From NCBI RefSeq assembly GCF_013186535.1, contig NZ_JABMCZ010000005.1:248001-312000 (forward strand): 64,000 nt of DNA, written 5' to 3'. This stretch comes from Nocardia terpenica (GTDB lineage: Bacteria; Actinomycetota; Actinomycetes; Mycobacteriales; Mycobacteriaceae). Shown piece by piece: positions 63,220-64,000 of this stretch; the stretch's first letter is position 1, and the number at the start of each line of letters is the position of its first letter. Made by a program: the position numbers and the translations under genes. Below the pieces are notes generated by a model. The model made no database searches, had not been told where the DNA came from, and was given only the letters and a program-made list of their open reading frames with translations.

Positions 63220-64000
63220 CCTAGGCTCCCAGCTTCTCCAGCAGGCCGGTCAATGCCGCCACCGCATCCATTCGGGCCGAGACGAACCCGTCCGGCCGCT
63301 GCGCACCCGACAACTCGGCCACCGCCTGCTCCGGACCCGCCAGCACCACCGTGCCCACACCCGCCTCCCGCAATGCCGCCACCGCGGCACCGGCCTCCGC
63401 ACCGTAACGGGCATCCGAACCACACAGCACCGCAACCGATTCCCGCTCGGCCGCAACGAATTCCGCCGCCACCGCGCCGATCCGGCCGGGCTCGAGAACA
63501 CCGGGATTCACGGTCTCGACACCGCCCGACGCCAACAGGTTCGCGGTAAACGTGACCCGCACATTGTGCTCGGCGACCGGCCCCAGCGGCACCAGCAGCG
63601 CCCGCGGCCGCCGCCCGTGCGCGGCCAGGTAGGCGTCCGAGCGATTGCGCAGCTCCTCGAACACGGTGGCGTAACGGGCAATCGGACTCGGCTGCCGCGC
63701 CGCCTCCGACAGCGGCTCCTCCGCCAGATTCGGAAACTCGTTCACGCCCGTGACCGACGTCTCGCGGCGCGCGACATCGGATTCCCGACGCGCCCTGGTC
63801 TCCCCGATCCGCTCGGCCAGCACACCCGATGCCACCGCGGCACGGTACCCGCCCGCCCGCTCCAGCTCCTGCATGAATTCCCAGGCCCGCGCGGCGAGTT
63901 CGTCGGTCAGGCTCTCCACATACCACGACCCCGCACCGGGATCACGCACATGCCCGAGATGCGACTCCTCGAGCAGCAGCAACTGGGTATTACGCGCCAT
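63216..64000 (-). CDS. mutA: Methylmalonyl-CoA mutase small subunit, C-terminal part
   Basis: The gene runs off the right edge, so only the last 259 or so residues are visible. It has mutase-like sequence (DPGAGSWYVESLTDELAARA) and a B12-like C-terminal domain without the DxHxxG cobalamin motif, as expected for the non-catalytic small subunit. VCGSDARYGAEA has a related layout (here as VLCGSDARYG). It overlaps mutB by ATGA and is the upstream gene of mutA-mutB-meaB. Confidence 0.92.

Overview
The window is high-GC actinobacterial DNA. Its gene families and gene orders point to a mycolic-acid actinomycete, most likely Nocardia or a close relative. The supporting features are a gene order matching the Mycobacterium tuberculosis Rv0097-Rv0103c region, a LigC plus LigD-type polymerase pair, an lpqS/cysK2/MFS-like copper locus, a CopD-CtaG fusion and a mutA-mutB-meaB operon. 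The genus is inferred; no rRNA gene is present.

0-12 kb: a metal-acquisition block. A siderophore-type ABC importer (ATPase, permease, binding lipoprotein; minus strand) diverges from an isonitrile-lipopeptide-type cluster: Fe(II)/2-oxoglutarate isonitrile synthase, FcoT/ScoD thioesterase, FadD10-like acyl ligase, acyl carrier protein and a free-standing NRPS condensation domain. A zinc-finger membrane protein and a P1B copper-type ATPase follow, and a CopD-CtaG fusion lies on the other strand. The cluster lacks the complete NRPS (A, T and reductase domains) of the known pathway. This is the best candidate for an undescribed variant system.

12-20.4 kb: a decayed, visibly lower-GC accessory zone. 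It holds a frameshifted HxlR regulator, a broken metallo-beta-lactamase-fold gene, an XRE fragment and a truncated transposase. It also holds two small hypothetical genes, a 23-bp perfect inverted repeat, a cytochrome P450 convergent with a MmyB-type regulator, a 1.4-kb stretch without genes and a lone HEPN-like protein.

20.4-28.2 kb: a MocR/YczE divergent pair, a DUF418 membrane protein, a double-DUF1003-RyR fusion, a secreted TAP-like hydrolase and a Gfo/Idh/MocA oxidoreductase. 28.4-32.4 kb: an LpqS-like small exported protein, a CysK2-like PLP enzyme, a second cysteine-synthase-fold enzyme and an MFS transporter, resembling the copper-responsive lpqS-cysK2-Rv0849 locus. 32.6-41 kb: a GGDEF protein, a coiled-coil protein, NfeD/flotillin, a cold-shock protein, LigC with its polymerase, and an NCS1 permease. 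A family of two-hairpin palindromic repeats with adjoining short tandem arrays lies in three intergenic gaps (about 36.64, 39.2 and 43.6 kb).

41-48 kb: an acyl-CoA dehydrogenase with a TetR regulator, then a second TetR diverging from a four-gene operon: a hydrolase lacking its nucleophile, two helical proteins and a zinc-ribbon SDR with an atypical active site. Three matching palindromes mark the probable operators. 48-59.7 kb: an O-methyltransferase, a YbdK-type ligase, a type II thioesterase and a CoA transferase. Two TetR/oxygenase divergent pairs follow (FAD monooxygenase, carotenoid oxygenase), with a nucleoside hydrolase, an amidohydrolase, a VC0807-type membrane protein and an ATC-hydrolase-like protein. 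59.8-64 kb: the overlapping mutA-mutB-meaB operon of methylmalonyl-CoA metabolism, which runs off the right edge.
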